This document shows, piece by piece, positions 34,150 to 42,737 of a stretch of 64,000 bases of DNA. Origin of the DNA: JAIVJZ01 sp035645695. Its GTDB lineage: Bacteria > Acidobacteriota > Blastocatellia > Pyrinomonadales > Pyrinomonadaceae. Below the pieces are notes generated by a model. The model worked only from the letters and a program-made list of their open reading frames with translations. It was not told where the DNA came from and made no database searches. The DNA lies in the NCBI GenBank assembly GCA_035645695.1, contig DASQMC010000026.1, positions 1 through 64,000 of the forward strand. The letters run 5' to 3'. Positions within the stretch are counted from its first letter, which is position 1. Each line of letters begins with the position of its first letter. The translations under genes were made by a program, and so were the position numbers.

Positions 34150-36318
34150 ATGCTCAATCAGCAACACCCGCATACGGCGGTCATAAAAAGGGGCGCGCTC
34201 GTCCTCCTCTTTTTATGCTCCTTATCAACTTTATCGTTGGCGGCAGGTTCGCGCCTGCTGACCGGCGTTCGCACGTCTGTAAACGGCGATGCGACGCGCA
34301 TCACGTTCGCCGGGACTGCGCCGCTGGCTTACGGCGTGCGCCGCATTGACGAACGCACGCTTCTGGTCGAACTCCCCGGAGTTGACGCCACGCGCCTCGC
34401 CGCTTCATACGCACCGGCTTCGCCGCTCGTCGCCGGTCTCACCGTGCAATGCGCGACGGACAAAACCGGCGCGCCGTTCACGCGTCTGCGCGTCGCCCTA
34501 CGCGCGTCGGCACGCGACCGCTCATTCCTAGACGCCAACGAACTCGTGCTCGAACTGCGCCCGACGGAAACGCCCGCGCAGCAACCCGGCACGCGCGAAG
34601 CTCACGCTTCCGATCAACAGACGCCCGCGAGCAGGCCGTCTCCCACGCCCTCCATCAGCGCATCCGCGCCGGGCGGCGCGGGACAACAGGCGACTCAGGG
34701 GCAGCAGTACGGTCAATACGGTTTCGTCGGCGAGCCGATCAACCTGAACGTCGTCAACGCCGACATACGCGACATTCTCAACTACATCACCGAGCAGTAC
34801 GGCGTGAACTTCATCATCGACTCGTCCGTCGGCTCGGTTCCCGTCACGGTCAACGTCACGGAGGTTCCCTGGAACGTCGCGCTCAATTCGATATTGCGCG
34901 CCAACCGCTTGGGGATCGAAACGACAGGCAACATCCTGCGCGTCGCGACGCTCAAGGTGCTGGCCGAAGAGTCCGAGGCGCAGGCCTCCATTGACGAGGG
35001 ACGCCTCAACGCCTCGCCGCTCGTCACAGAGTTCATTCGCCTGAACTACGCGCGCGCGGTCGGCACGCTGGCGCAAGCGGCGGGTTCGACCGGCGGTTTC
35101 TCCGGCGGCGCGAGCAACGACAGCTTCTCCGGCGGCGCGGGCGGCGACGCCACCGGCAAGAGCGGCGATAAGGGCATCCTGCCGATCATCTCGCGGCGTT
35201 TGTCCAAGCGCGGCAGCGTCGAAGTGGACGGCCGCAGCAACACGCTCATCATTACGGACGTGCGCGAGAACATCATGGCTATCCGCCAACTCGTCGAATT
35301 GCTCGACCAGCCCGAACCGCAGGTCGAAATAGAGACGCGCATCGTGGTCGCCAGCCGCAGCTTCAGCCGCGATCTCGGCGTCCAGTTGCAGGCGGCCGTG
35401 TTCGGCTCGCGCGGGCAAGCCGGATCGTTCGAGACGGCTCCGGCCAACGGCGGCCTGCGCCCCGGCGGCCTTCCCGGCGGTCTCGGCAACACTCCACCCG
35501 CGACGGGCGCTCTCGGCGCGACGGCCGCGAGCACCGTCATCGGCCTCACGACCGGCATCTTCGGCACGGCGCAAATCGGCGCGCTCATCACGGCCGCCGA
35601 AAGTAAAGGTCAGGCGAAGGTCGTCGCCAACCCGCGCGTGACGGCTCTCAACAACCGCCCCGCGCAGATCGAAAGCGGCGCGCAGATTCCGGTCGTCACG
35701 CCTCAAACATCCGGCACGGCCGGCAGTGGGAACGGCGAACTCGGAGCCTCGACCGTCTTCACCACCACGTTCGTCTCCGTGCCTTTGCGGCTCTCCATCA
35801 CGCCGCAGATCACGGACGCGGGCACGGTCGTCCTGCGCGTCACGGCGGAGAACAACAGCGTCAATCGTTCGTTGACGAACTCGCTCGGCACGCCCGGCAT
35901 CGACACGCAGCGCATGCAGACGGAAGTGCTCGTTCCCGATGGCGGCACGACCGTTGTCGGCGGCGTGATGATCGACAGCGAAGGCGAGACGCAGACGCGC
36001 ACGCCCGGCATCTCCAGCGTTCCCGTCCTCGGCAATCTCTTCAAGCGCAGGGCCACCACGCGCAACACGAACGAACTGCTGTTTTTCATCACACCGCGTA
36101 TCTATCGCCCCGACTATAACGGTCGACCGATGTCCGGCACGGTGACAGACCGCAACCGCACGACCACCATTCCGCAACCCGTCCCGCTCGGCAATCCGCA
36201 GAGCAATACACCCCCGCCGACTCAGGACGGATCACAGCAGCAGCAACAGATGCAGCCGGGTTCAGCCGATACCGCTCCGGTGGCTCGTCCTTCCGCCACA
36301 CGCGGCGAACGCCCCTAA
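34150..36318 (+). CDS. pilQ: Type IV pilus secretin PilQ
   Basis: This 722-residue outer-membrane secretin is the gated pore for the pilus. After a signal peptide (about residues 8-33) comes an AMIN domain (about 35-135, ITFAGTAPLAYGVRR), which binds peptidoglycan. A Pro/Gln linker and the secretin N0/N1 domains follow (about 195-390; EPINLNVVNADIRDILNYIT, NTLIITDVRENIMAIRQLVELLDQP). The secretin barrel (about 400-660) has VVANPRVTALNNRPAQIESG, MIDSEGETQTRTPGISSVPVLGNLFKRRA and LLFFITPRI. A Gln/Pro tail ends it. It lies 271 bases after pilP and is followed by a Roadblock gene. Confidence 0.95.
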   Translation: MLNQQHPHTAVIKRGALVLLFLCSLSTLSLAAGSRLLTGVRTSVNGDATRITFAGTAPLAYGVRRIDERTLLVELPGVDATRLAASYAPASPLVAGLTVQCATDKTGAPFTRLRVALRASARDRSFLDANELVLELRPTETPAQQPGTREAHASDQQTPASRPSPTPSISASAPGGAGQQATQGQQYGQYGFVGEPINLNVVNADIRDILNYITEQYGVNFIIDSSVGSVPVTVNVTEVPWNVALNSILRANRLGIETTGNILRVATLKVLAEESEAQASIDEGRLNASPLVTEFIRLNYARAVGTLAQAAGSTGGFSGGASNDSFSGGAGGDATGKSGDKGILPIISRRLSKRGSVEVDGRSNTLIITDVRENIMAIRQLVELLDQPEPQVEIETRIVVASRSFSRDLGVQLQAAVFGSRGQAGSFETAPANGGLRPGGLPGGLGNTPPATGALGATAASTVIGLTTGIFGTAQIGALITAAESKGQAKVVANPRVTALNNRPAQIESGAQIPVVTPQTSGTAGSGNGELGASTVFTTTFVSVPLRLSITPQITDAGTVVLRVTAENNSVNRSLTNSLGTPGIDTQRMQTEVLVPDGGTTVVGGVMIDSEGETQTRTPGISSVPVLGNLFKRRATTRNTNELLFFITPRIYRPDYNGRPMSGTVTDRNRTTTIPQPVPLGNPQSNTPPPTQDGSQQQQQMQPGSADTAPVARPSATRGERP

Positions 36319-36336
36319 TCTGTAAGGAGACCGCTA

Positions 36337-36702
36337 ATGTTCAAAGACACGCTCACACGCATGGTTGAGAGAACGGAAGGCGCGGTCGGTGCGCTGATCA
36401 TGGGCACTGACGGCATCGCCGTAGAGAAGGTCTTGATGCCCGAAGGGCGCGACGCCAATCTCGACGTGGCCGCCGCCGAATTCACCTCGCTCCTGCGCAA
36501 CGCACAGCGCGCGGGCGGCGACATCGGCCTCGGTCAGGTGCGCGAAGTCGTCGTCGGCTTCGACGACATGAACGTCCTGATGCGTCTCTTTAACCGCGAA
36601 TACTTCGTCCTCCTCGCACTCACTGAGGACGGCAACATCGGCCGCGGCCGGTTCGAGCTACGCAAAGTCGAACTCGACCTCGCGCGCGAGTTCGCGGTCT
36701 AA
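36337..36702 (+). CDS. Roadblock/LC7 domain protein (MglB-like)
   Basis: This 121-residue single-domain protein has the Roadblock/LC7 fold: MFKDTLTRMVERTEGAVGALIMG, a central helix with ANLDVAAAEFTSLLRNAQ, then REVVVGFDDMNVLMRLF and YFVLLALTEDGNIGRGRFELRK. Proteins of this kind, such as MglB of Myxococcus, act as partners or GTPase activators of small Ras-like GTPases that set pilus polarity. It starts 18 bases after pilQ with a GTAAGGAG site, clearly in the same operon. No MglA gene is in the window. The MglB assignment is by fold and position, so the GTPase partner is to be found elsewhere. Confidence 0.85.
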   Translation: MFKDTLTRMVERTEGAVGALIMGTDGIAVEKVLMPEGRDANLDVAAAEFTSLLRNAQRAGGDIGLGQVREVVVGFDDMNVLMRLFNREYFVLLALTEDGNIGRGRFELRKVELDLAREFAV

Positions 36703-36722
36703 ACTGATAGCAGAAAGCAGAC

Positions 36723-36777
36723 GAAGCGAGGGGAGATAAGTGAGGGCGCTCAAAGCCTCACTTTCTCCCCTCGCTTC
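36723..36777. terminator. Long hairpin between convergent pil operon and mtgA
   Basis: The arms 36723-36745 (GAAGCGAGGGGAGA...) and 36756-36777 pair over about 22 bases with one mismatch, followed on the + strand by a T-rich TTCTGCTTTT. It probably ends the pilM-mglB transcript. Confidence 0.78.
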
Positions 36778-36791
36778 TTCTGCTTTTGCGG

Positions 36792-37559
36792 TTAGGGCAA
36801 TTTTACGTAGGGCATGCCGCGCGCGATGATGCGCTGGCGGCGCGCGACGCGTTTGGGTTTGAGTTGCGGGTTAAACTCCGTGCGCGGGTTGGGGATAATG
36901 GCCGAGAGGAAGGCCGCTTCCTGCGGGGTCAGGTTCGCAGCGGGCTTGCGGAAGTAGGTTTGCGCGGCGGCCTCCGCGCCGTAGATGCCGTCGCCCCACT
37001 CGATCACGTTGAGGTAGATTTCGAGGATGCGACGCTTCGATAAATTCTTCTCCATGAAATAGGTGATCGCCGCCTCGCGCGCCTTGCGAACGAACGAACG
37101 CTCCGTCGAGAGGTAGAGATTTTTGGATAACTGCTGCGAGACGGTCGATGCGCCGCGTTTGAAACTGGGCATCGCGGGAATCCAACTCGTCTCGTCTTCG
37201 CCCTGCTGTTTCGCTTCTTTGGCGGCGTCGCGTTGCGCCTGTTCCCATGCCTTCTGGATGGCCTCGTAATCGAAGCCGTTGTGCGTGGCGAAGTTGGCGT
37301 CCTCGCCCGCGAGCACGGCGCGCACGAGATGCGGGGAAATCCTGTCGAGCGGAACCCACTGCTGCACGCGCTTCGGCTGCTCGCCGCGCTCGCGCGCCTC
37401 ACGCATACGCGTCTCGATCATGGCCGTCGTGTCCGGGTTGCTGTCGCGCAACTTCGCCACGCGCGGGAACGTCACGAGTTCGTAAATCATGGCGAACACG
37501 ATGAACGCAACCACGCCGAGCGCGATCATCTGGATCAGTTTCCAAATCGTTCTAAACAT
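36792..37559 (-). CDS. mtgA: Monofunctional peptidoglycan glycosyltransferase (MtgA-type)
   Basis: This 255-residue membrane-anchored enzyme polymerises lipid II into glycan strands. One N-terminal span (residues 8-28, MIALGVVAFIVFAMIY) is followed by the GT51 domain. Motifs are in order: VRAVLAGEDANFATHNGFDYEAI (catalytic Glu), RGASTVSQQLSKNLYLS, RKAREAAITYFMEKNLSKRRILEIYLNVIEWGDGIYG, and LTPQEAAFLSAIIPNP. There is no transpeptidase domain, so it is the monofunctional type. The start at 37559 was chosen to place the membrane span at the N terminus. Only 10 bases separate it from the upstream deacetylase-family gene. Confidence 0.93.
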   Translation of the reverse strand: MFRTIWKLIQMIALGVVAFIVFAMIYELVTFPRVAKLRDSNPDTTAMIETRMREARERGEQPKRVQQWVPLDRISPHLVRAVLAGEDANFATHNGFDYEAIQKAWEQAQRDAAKEAKQQGEDETSWIPAMPSFKRGASTVSQQLSKNLYLSTERSFVRKAREAAITYFMEKNLSKRRILEIYLNVIEWGDGIYGAEAAAQTYFRKPAANLTPQEAAFLSAIIPNPRTEFNPQLKPKRVARRQRIIARGMPYVKLP

Positions 37560-37569
37560 CGCGGCTACA

Positions 37570-38499
37570 TTATAACCGAACTGAATTCCACCCGGCACCG
37601 CGGTCTGCGTCAAACGCTTTGGCGGCGCGGATCGTGTTGCAGTGTATCTCCACCGTGTCGTCGATGTCCGTGGCATAACCGCCGGACATGACGGTTACGA
37701 CCGGCACGCCGCGCGCGCGACATTCCGACAGGACGAACTCGTCGCGCGCCCGCAAACCCTCGATTGAGAGCGAGAGGCGTCCGAGTTTATCGCCCGCGTA
37801 GGGGTCTGCGCCGCCGAGATAAAAGACGATGTCAGGACGGTTCGAGAAGACGCGCGGCAAGTGTTCGGCCAGAGCGCGCAGGTATTCGCCGTCGCCGGTT
37901 CCGTCGGGCAGTTCCACGTCGAGCGTCGAGCGCGCTTTGAAGACGGGATAATTTTTCGCGCCGTGCATGGAGAAAGTGAACACCTCCCGGTCGCCCTCGA
38001 AGATCGTCGCCGTGCCGTTGCCCTGATGCACGTCCAAGTCCACTACGGCGGCGCGCTCAAGCGCGCCGTCGCGCCTCAGCGTGCGGATGGCGACGGCCAC
38101 ATCGTTCAGCACGCAAAAACCCTCGCCGCGTTCGGGAAAAGCGTGATGCGTGCCGCCCGCGAGATTCGAGGCGATGCCGGACACGAGCGCGGTGCGCGCG
38201 GCGCTCGTCGTCCCGCCCGTCGCCAGAAACGAGCGACGCACGAGAGCCTTCGACCACGGCAGGCCGAGCCTGCGCAACTCGCGCGGCGTGAGCGCTCCGG
38301 CGCGCAGGCGCGTCACGTAGTCCTCCGTGTGGACGAGCAACACGTCGGCGACGGGCGCGGGCTGCGGTTCGATAATCTCGGACGGCGCGAGCGTCCCCTC
38401 GCCGATCAGGCGGTCGCGCACGAGTTCAAACTTGCGTATCGGGAAGACGTGCCCCTCGCCGATGTCTGCGTAGTAGCGCGGCGTGTAAAAGACTTGCAT
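37570..38499 (-). CDS. Histone deacetylase family (AcuC/acetylpolyamine amidohydrolase-like) protein
   Basis: This 309-residue zinc hydrolase family member probably removes acetyl groups from lysine or polyamines. The active-site blocks are present: LAGGTHHAFPERGEGFCVLNDVA with the His-His pair, VVDLDVHQGNGTATIFEGD with the metal-binding Asp and His, YLGGADPYAGDKLGRLSLS with the second metal Asp, and VMSGGYATD with the terminal Gly-Gly-Tyr. Length is close to the class of short bacterial enzymes. It is the first gene of a pair with mtgA and is preceded by heptamer element B, which fills the gap to the ABC-2 permease. Confidence 0.92.
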   Translation of the reverse strand: MQVFYTPRYYADIGEGHVFPIRKFELVRDRLIGEGTLAPSEIIEPQPAPVADVLLVHTEDYVTRLRAGALTPRELRRLGLPWSKALVRRSFLATGGTTSAARTALVSGIASNLAGGTHHAFPERGEGFCVLNDVAVAIRTLRRDGALERAAVVDLDVHQGNGTATIFEGDREVFTFSMHGAKNYPVFKARSTLDVELPDGTGDGEYLRALAEHLPRVFSNRPDIVFYLGGADPYAGDKLGRLSLSIEGLRARDEFVLSECRARGVPVVTVMSGGYATDIDDTVEIHCNTIRAAKAFDADRGAGWNSVRL

Positions 38500-38501
38500 G
38501 G

Positions 38502-38593
38502 CAGTTTTCAGTTTTCAGTTTTCAGTGCTCAGCCTCTGCGCCAACTCAATTTTCGGGATCAGCTAACAGACTGAAAACTGAAAACTGAAAACT
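38502..38593. repeat. Heptamer inverted-repeat element B (GTTTTCA type)
   Basis: Three GTTTTCA heptamers in tandem and, after 43 bases, three inverted ones (TGAAAAC) pair over about 25 bases with one mismatch. It fills the gap between the start of the deacetylase gene (38499) and the stop of the ABC-2 permease (38601). Confidence 0.88.
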
Positions 38594-38600
38594 CATCTTT

Positions 38601-39434
38601 TCAATATTGTATCAGGCTGCCTTCGCGTTTGGCGCGGCGGATGGCGCGCGAAAATACCCAGAGGGAGAAGGGCATGAGAACGATGAGAAAGGCGAGGAGC
38701 GTGAATATGGGGGCGCGCACTTCGGCGAAGCCCTGTCCTTCGATGAGCACGCGGCGGATGCCGTCGAGTCCGTAAGTCGGGGGCAGGAGCCGCGAGATCG
38801 CGCCGAAGCCGCTGCCGAGCAGTTGCGTGGGGAAGAAGACGCCGGAAAAGATGGCCGACCCCGTGCCGAGCAGAATCCCGAACGGGTCGCCGCGTTTGAA
38901 AACCATCGCGAAACTCGCCGAGAGGATACCGATTGAAGCGAGCACGAGCGTCGTCAGCAGAAGAATGAAGAACGCCAGCAGGAAGTTGCCCCGGAACTGG
39001 ACGTTGAAGAAGAGCCAGCCGAAAAAGAAATAAAGGAAAGAGAAGAACGTCGCCTGCACGAAATCCCAGGCGGAACTGGAAGCCACGAGCGTCGGGATGT
39101 TGATCGGCGTCATCAACACGCCTTCGAGCGTCCCTTGCGTCTGCTCGGAACGGATGGCGTTCGCGAGGCTTGAGAAGCCGGTCATAAAGTAGTTCAGGAC
39201 GGCGAGTCCGGTGAGCCACGCGGCGAGCGGGTCGCGCCACTGCGTGAAGGGCGATTCGGCGCAGGGGCAATCGTTCCTCGCGCCGAACGTTTGCGAAACG
39301 AAATAGAGCGTCGTCACCAGCCCGAGCACGCTCAGCACGCGCAGAAAGAACGCGAAGCGATAACTGATCTCCAACTGAAAATCCCGCGCGATGAATGCGC
39401 GCATGCGACGCAGAAGTTCCCCCGCTCTCTTCAA
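38601..39434 (-). CDS. ABC-2 type transporter permease
   Basis: This 277-residue inner-membrane permease has six hydrophobic segments and the ABC-2 layout: FAFFLRVLSVLGLVTTLYFV, MTGFSSLANAIRSEQTQGTLEGVLMTPI, FFSFLYFFFGWLFF, LLLTTLVLASIGILSASFAMVF, GTGSAIFSGVFFPTQLLG and TLLAFLIVLMPFSLWVF. It starts with TTG, overlapping the stop codon of the ATP-binding gene (TTGA), so the two are coupled and form one exporter. The substrate is unknown; relatives export drugs, polysaccharides or lipids. Confidence 0.9.
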   Translation of the reverse strand: MKRAGELLRRMRAFIARDFQLEISYRFAFFLRVLSVLGLVTTLYFVSQTFGARNDCPCAESPFTQWRDPLAAWLTGLAVLNYFMTGFSSLANAIRSEQTQGTLEGVLMTPINIPTLVASSSAWDFVQATFFSFLYFFFGWLFFNVQFRGNFLLAFFILLLTTLVLASIGILSASFAMVFKRGDPFGILLGTGSAIFSGVFFPTQLLGSGFGAISRLLPPTYGLDGIRRVLIEGQGFAEVRAPIFTLLAFLIVLMPFSLWVFSRAIRRAKREGSLIQY

Positions 39435-40525
39435 TTTTGCATTCCTCCCGTCGCTTCATGGTCGCTCTCATACTGTTCCAGAACGTCGAGCAACGTAGCC
39501 CTCTCAGACTCGCAGGACAGGATGCGCCCCCCCGCCGCTTGCAACGAGCGAACGACGCCGTCGAGCACGTCGTCGTCGACAGAGCGCGTGAATTGCACGA
39601 GGAGCGTTGTCTCGTCTCCCGAAAGTTCAAACTCGCCGGGCGCATCGGACAGCGCGCCTCTAGCCTGTTCCGGCGAGAGGCCGCGCGCGTTGAGGCGCAC
39701 GCGCTCCGCGTTTTTATGCACGGCGCGCAGATTGCCGGGCGTGTCGAGCGCGCGAATCCGGCCGCGCGAGATAACCGCGACGCGGGCGCACAGTTCCTCG
39801 ATCTCTGCGAGGTTGTGCGAGGTGAGGAGCACGGTCACGGGTTCGTCGGCGTCGCGCGCGAGCGAACTGATGAGAGCACGCGTGGCTGCGGCGGCGAGCG
39901 GGTCGAGCGAGCGCGTCGGCTCGTCCAGCAGGAGCACGGGCGGCGAACTGAGCATCGCGCGCGCAATGGCGACGCGTTGCTTGTTGCCCGTCGATAGCTC
40001 GCCGAAACGACGGCGCGCGAGCGGTTCGAGTTCGAGGCGCGTGAGCAATTCGGTGATGCGCGCCCGCGCCGCCGCGTCCTTGAGGCCGTAGAGCCGCGCG
40101 AAGAAAGAGAGGTTTTGTTCGATGGTCAGACGCCAGTAGAAACTGCGCTCCTCTGCGGTTGCGAGTCCGATCCGTGCGCGCACGGCCACCTCGTCGCGCA
40201 CGCTGTCGAAGCCGCATACCTGAACCGCGCCCGAGGTGGGTTGAACGAGCGTCGCGATGATCTTGGTGAGCGTGGTCTTGCCCGCGCCGTTGCGCCCGAT
40301 GAGACCGAAGATTTCGCCCTCGCGCACCTCGAAGCTGACATCGCGCAGAGCTTCGACCGGCTGCGCCGCCCGTCGCCGGAAAAATTTCCTGAGACGCGCA
40401 AACGAGACGGGATAAGTTTTTGAGAGTTGGCGGATCGAGATGGCCGCGCGCTGTGCGGGAGTTTCGTGCGCCGGGTCGGCGATCTCCTGTGAAGTGATCG
40501 AAGAACTGGTAGGTTGCACTGTCAA
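39431..40525 (-). CDS. ABC transporter ATP-binding protein (ABC-2 exporter)
   Basis: The ATPase (364 residues) drives the permease encoded just downstream. Walker A GRNGAGKTTL, the signature LSTGNKQRVAIARAM, Walker B PVLLLDEPTRSLD and the switch histidine in VLLTSHNLAEIEEL are all present. The signature deviates from LSGGQ as is common in DrrA-like exporters. A C-terminal domain of about 110 residues follows the core, as in drug or polysaccharide exporter ATPases. The TTG start at 40525 is poorly supported; a GTG two codons later is possible. It lies 24 bases after the DppC-like permease gene. Confidence 0.92.
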   Translation of the reverse strand: MTVQPTSSSITSQEIADPAHETPAQRAAISIRQLSKTYPVSFARLRKFFRRRAAQPVEALRDVSFEVREGEIFGLIGRNGAGKTTLTKIIATLVQPTSGAVQVCGFDSVRDEVAVRARIGLATAEERSFYWRLTIEQNLSFFARLYGLKDAAARARITELLTRLELEPLARRRFGELSTGNKQRVAIARAMLSSPPVLLLDEPTRSLDPLAAAATRALISSLARDADEPVTVLLTSHNLAEIEELCARVAVISRGRIRALDTPGNLRAVHKNAERVRLNARGLSPEQARGALSDAPGEFELSGDETTLLVQFTRSVDDDVLDGVVRSLQAAGGRILSCESERATLLDVLEQYESDHEATGGMQN

Positions 40526-40549
40526 GTAATGCTTTTCTCGCGAGACGGT

Positions 40550-41365
40550 TTAACGTTTGCGCTGTCGCGGGTCGAGATATTCGCGCAGGCCGTCGCCGAT
40601 GAAGTTGAAGGCCAGGACGGACAGCGCGATGGCGATGCCGGGGACGACGAGCGCGTGCGGCGCGGCCTGCAACGTGGAGAGATCGCGCGCCTCTTCCAGC
40701 ATCACGCCCCACGAAGGCGCGGGCGGCGGGACGCCCAAACCCAAAAATGAAAGCGTCGCTTCGGCGAGCACCGCGCCCGCCATGCCGAGGCTCGCCTGCA
40801 CGATGAGCGGTTGAATGGCGTTCGGCAAAATGTGGACGAAGAGGATGCGCATGTCGCTCGCGCCGAGCGCGCGCGCCGCCTGCACGAAATCATATTCGCG
40901 CACCTTCAACACCTGCCCGCGAATCACGCGCGCATAGCCCACCCAGCCGATGATGCAGAGCGCGAGGATCAATTTGTTCAACCCCGCGCCGAGAAAGGCG
41001 ACCATCGCGATGGCGAGCAACAGGCCGGGGAAGGCGAGGAACACGTTGAAGAGATAACCGTTGACGATGCGGTCGATCCAGCCGCCGTAGTAGCCCGCGA
41101 GCGCGCCAATGATCGTCCCTACGAAGGTCGAGACAAAAACCACCACGAGGCCGACGCGCAGAGAGATGCGCGCGCCGTAGACGACGCGCGAGAAAACGTC
41201 GCGACCCGTCGCATCCGTGCCGAGCCAGTGCGCGGCGGAGGGCGCCGCATAGCGGTTCAGCAGGTCTGTCTCCCCGACATTATGCGTCGCGATGAGCGGC
41301 GCAAAGACCGCCACGACGACGAACAACCCGACGACGGCGAGACCGAATTTTGAAAGGCGATTCAT
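40550..41365 (-). CDS. Peptide/nickel-type ABC transporter permease (DppC-like)
   Basis: This 271-residue permease of the DppC/OppC type has an N-terminal span (FGLAVVGLFVVVAVFAPLIA), the typical N-terminal HWLGTDATGRDVFSRVVYGARISL motif, and five further spans. The EAA loop is near residue 185 (FVQAARALGASDMRILFVHILPN). It is expected to pair with the DppB-like permease encoded just upstream. No substrate-binding protein or ATPase of this system is seen nearby, so the operon may be split. Repeat element C fills the gap between the two permease genes. Confidence 0.92.
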   Translation of the reverse strand: MNRLSKFGLAVVGLFVVVAVFAPLIATHNVGETDLLNRYAAPSAAHWLGTDATGRDVFSRVVYGARISLRVGLVVVFVSTFVGTIIGALAGYYGGWIDRIVNGYLFNVFLAFPGLLLAIAMVAFLGAGLNKLILALCIIGWVGYARVIRGQVLKVREYDFVQAARALGASDMRILFVHILPNAIQPLIVQASLGMAGAVLAEATLSFLGLGVPPPAPSWGVMLEEARDLSTLQAAPHALVVPGIAIALSVLAFNFIGDGLREYLDPRQRKR

Positions 41366-41369
41366 AATT

Positions 41370-41451
41370 TAGTGAATCGTGAATCGTAAATCGTGAATAG
41401 AAAAAGCAGTCTTCGTCTATTTACGATTTACGATTCACGATTTACGATTCA
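41370..41451. repeat. Heptamer inverted-repeat element C (GTGAATC/GTAAATC type)
   Basis: Four direct units and their inverted copies (GATTTAC/GATTCAC) surround a 24-base centre. The element fills the gap between the two dipeptide-type permease genes and its end overlaps the stop codon at 41449-41451. Confidence 0.88.
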
Positions 41452-42441
41452 GGAAACTCTGATTCTGGGGTCGAGCCACCGATAAATAATGTCCGTGAGC
41501 GTATTGGCGAAGATATAAGTGACGCTGATGACGAGGACGCATCCCTGCACGAGTCGATAATCGCGTTTGCCGATGCCGTCGTCGATGAGCAGGAGGCCGA
41601 GTCCCGGCCAGTTGAAAATTTTTTCCGTGATGATCGCTCCCGCGAGCAGGACGCCGAGTTGCAGCCCGAGTATCGTGACCACCGGAATGAGCCCGTTTTT
41701 CAGCACGTGCTTGTAGACGACCGTTCTCTCGCTCAAGCCCTTCGCGCGCGCCGTGCGCACGTAATCCTCGCCCATCTCTTCGATGACGGACGAGCGCACC
41801 ATGCGCGTCAGCAGCGCGGAGAGAGCCGCGCCGAGCGTCACGGCGGGCAGGATGATGTCGTACCACTCGAAACGCCCGGAGGGCGCGAGCCAGCCGAACT
41901 GTATGGCGAAGATGTAGATCAGGAACGGCCCGAGGACGAAACCGGGCATGCTGATGCCGATGAGCGCGATGACGGATAACACGTTGTCGAGCCACGTGCC
42001 GCGATTCTTCCCGGCGACGACGCCGAGCGGGATCGCGATGCTGACGGCGACGAGCAGCGCGGCGACGGCGAGTTGGATAGTCGCCGGGTAGCGCTGCATG
42101 ATCAGTTCGATGACGGGGCGGTCGGTGCGAAACGAGCGCCCCATGTCGCCGCGCAGAATAGTGCCCCAGTAATCGATGTAGCGATTGTTCAGCCCGTGCC
42201 AGCGAAAGTCCCTTCCGCCCGCCTCGTCGCGCGCGTAGGAGAAGAAGAATGCGGGGCGGTCGAGATTGTGCTTCTGGCGAAACTGCTCGATCTGCGCGGG
42301 CGTGGCTTCTTCGCCGAGCGTGGCCGTCGCAGGGTCGCCCGGCACGAGTTCGATCAGGAGCGTGACGAGCGACACCACCGTCCACACCACGAGAAGGAGG
42401 ATCAGGATGCGCCGCGAGACATCGAGTAGCTTGTGCTTCAT
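41449..42441 (-). CDS. Peptide/nickel-type ABC transporter permease (DppB-like)
   Basis: The 330-residue protein is the second permease of the pair. The N-terminal span (ILILLLVVWTVVSLVTLLIE) is followed by a periplasmic loop of about 80 residues with VPGDPATATLGEEATPAQIEQ and the typical DMGRSFRTDRPV. Further spans and the EAA loop (DYVRTARAKGLSERTVVYKHVLKN, near residue 215) follow. The C-terminal LVQGCVLVISVTYIFANTLTDIIYRWLDPRIR is the standard DppB ending. Its last codons run into repeat element C. Confidence 0.93.
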   Translation of the reverse strand: MKHKLLDVSRRILILLLVVWTVVSLVTLLIELVPGDPATATLGEEATPAQIEQFRQKHNLDRPAFFFSYARDEAGGRDFRWHGLNNRYIDYWGTILRGDMGRSFRTDRPVIELIMQRYPATIQLAVAALLVAVSIAIPLGVVAGKNRGTWLDNVLSVIALIGISMPGFVLGPFLIYIFAIQFGWLAPSGRFEWYDIILPAVTLGAALSALLTRMVRSSVIEEMGEDYVRTARAKGLSERTVVYKHVLKNGLIPVVTILGLQLGVLLAGAIITEKIFNWPGLGLLLIDDGIGKRDYRLVQGCVLVISVTYIFANTLTDIIYRWLDPRIRVS

Positions 42442-42514
42442 CTTCGGCGATACGCCCGGCGAATGTTCGGAAGAGTTTTAGTTTGGAACTGCGTGGAGGA
42501 TGATAGCATCGGAA

Positions 42515-42600
42515 AGTGACAAGTGACGAGTGAGAGGTGACAAGTTAAAACAAAGAGCTTGTCTTCAACTTGTCACCTGTCACTCGTCACTTGTCACTTA
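42515..42600. repeat. Heptamer inverted-repeat element D (GTGACAA type)
   Basis: The left arm (42515-42547) has units GTGACAA, GTGACGA, GTGAGAG, GTGACAA. The right arm is its inverted copy with one mismatch in 33 bases, around an 18-base centre. It lies between the DppB-like gene start and ubiE, and unlike most others does not abut a coding end. Confidence 0.9.
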
Positions 42601-42604
42601 AGAA

Positions 42605-42697
42605 AAACGTAGCCCGACGGTAGTTGCGTCTTTCGTCGCGCGAACAGCCCCGACAACCGTCGCGCGGGAATGAACACAAAACCATCGGACTACGTTT
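42605..42697 (-). mobile_element. MITE-like or terminator-like 93-bp structure after ubiE
   Basis: Terminal inverted repeats AAACGTAGCCCGACGGT (42605-42621) and ACCATCGGACTACGTTT (42681-42697) match at 15 of 17 bases. An inner CGCGCG pair suggests a nested stem. On the minus strand the structure sits about 40 bases after the ubiE stop and is followed by a T5 run, so it may end the ubiE transcript. It has no coding capacity, hence the MITE-like label. No target-site duplication is evident. Confidence 0.4.
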
Positions 42698-42737
42698 CGG
42701 TTTGCGCTCTTTTGAACCAGCGCAAGCCAATCTCGGA

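Noticed and set aside
34528..36177. 549-residue minus-strand frame opposite pilQ
   Set aside because: Same mirror effect; the pilQ frame has full secretin motifs.
36712..36790. Long hairpin after the Roadblock gene considered as a heptamer element
   Set aside because: It has no 7-base periodicity and is a plain stem between convergent genes, so a terminator.
40550..42441. Complete dipeptide ABC transporter operon
   Set aside because: Only the two permease genes are present; the nearby ATPase is of the ABC-2 exporter type and there is no binding protein gene.
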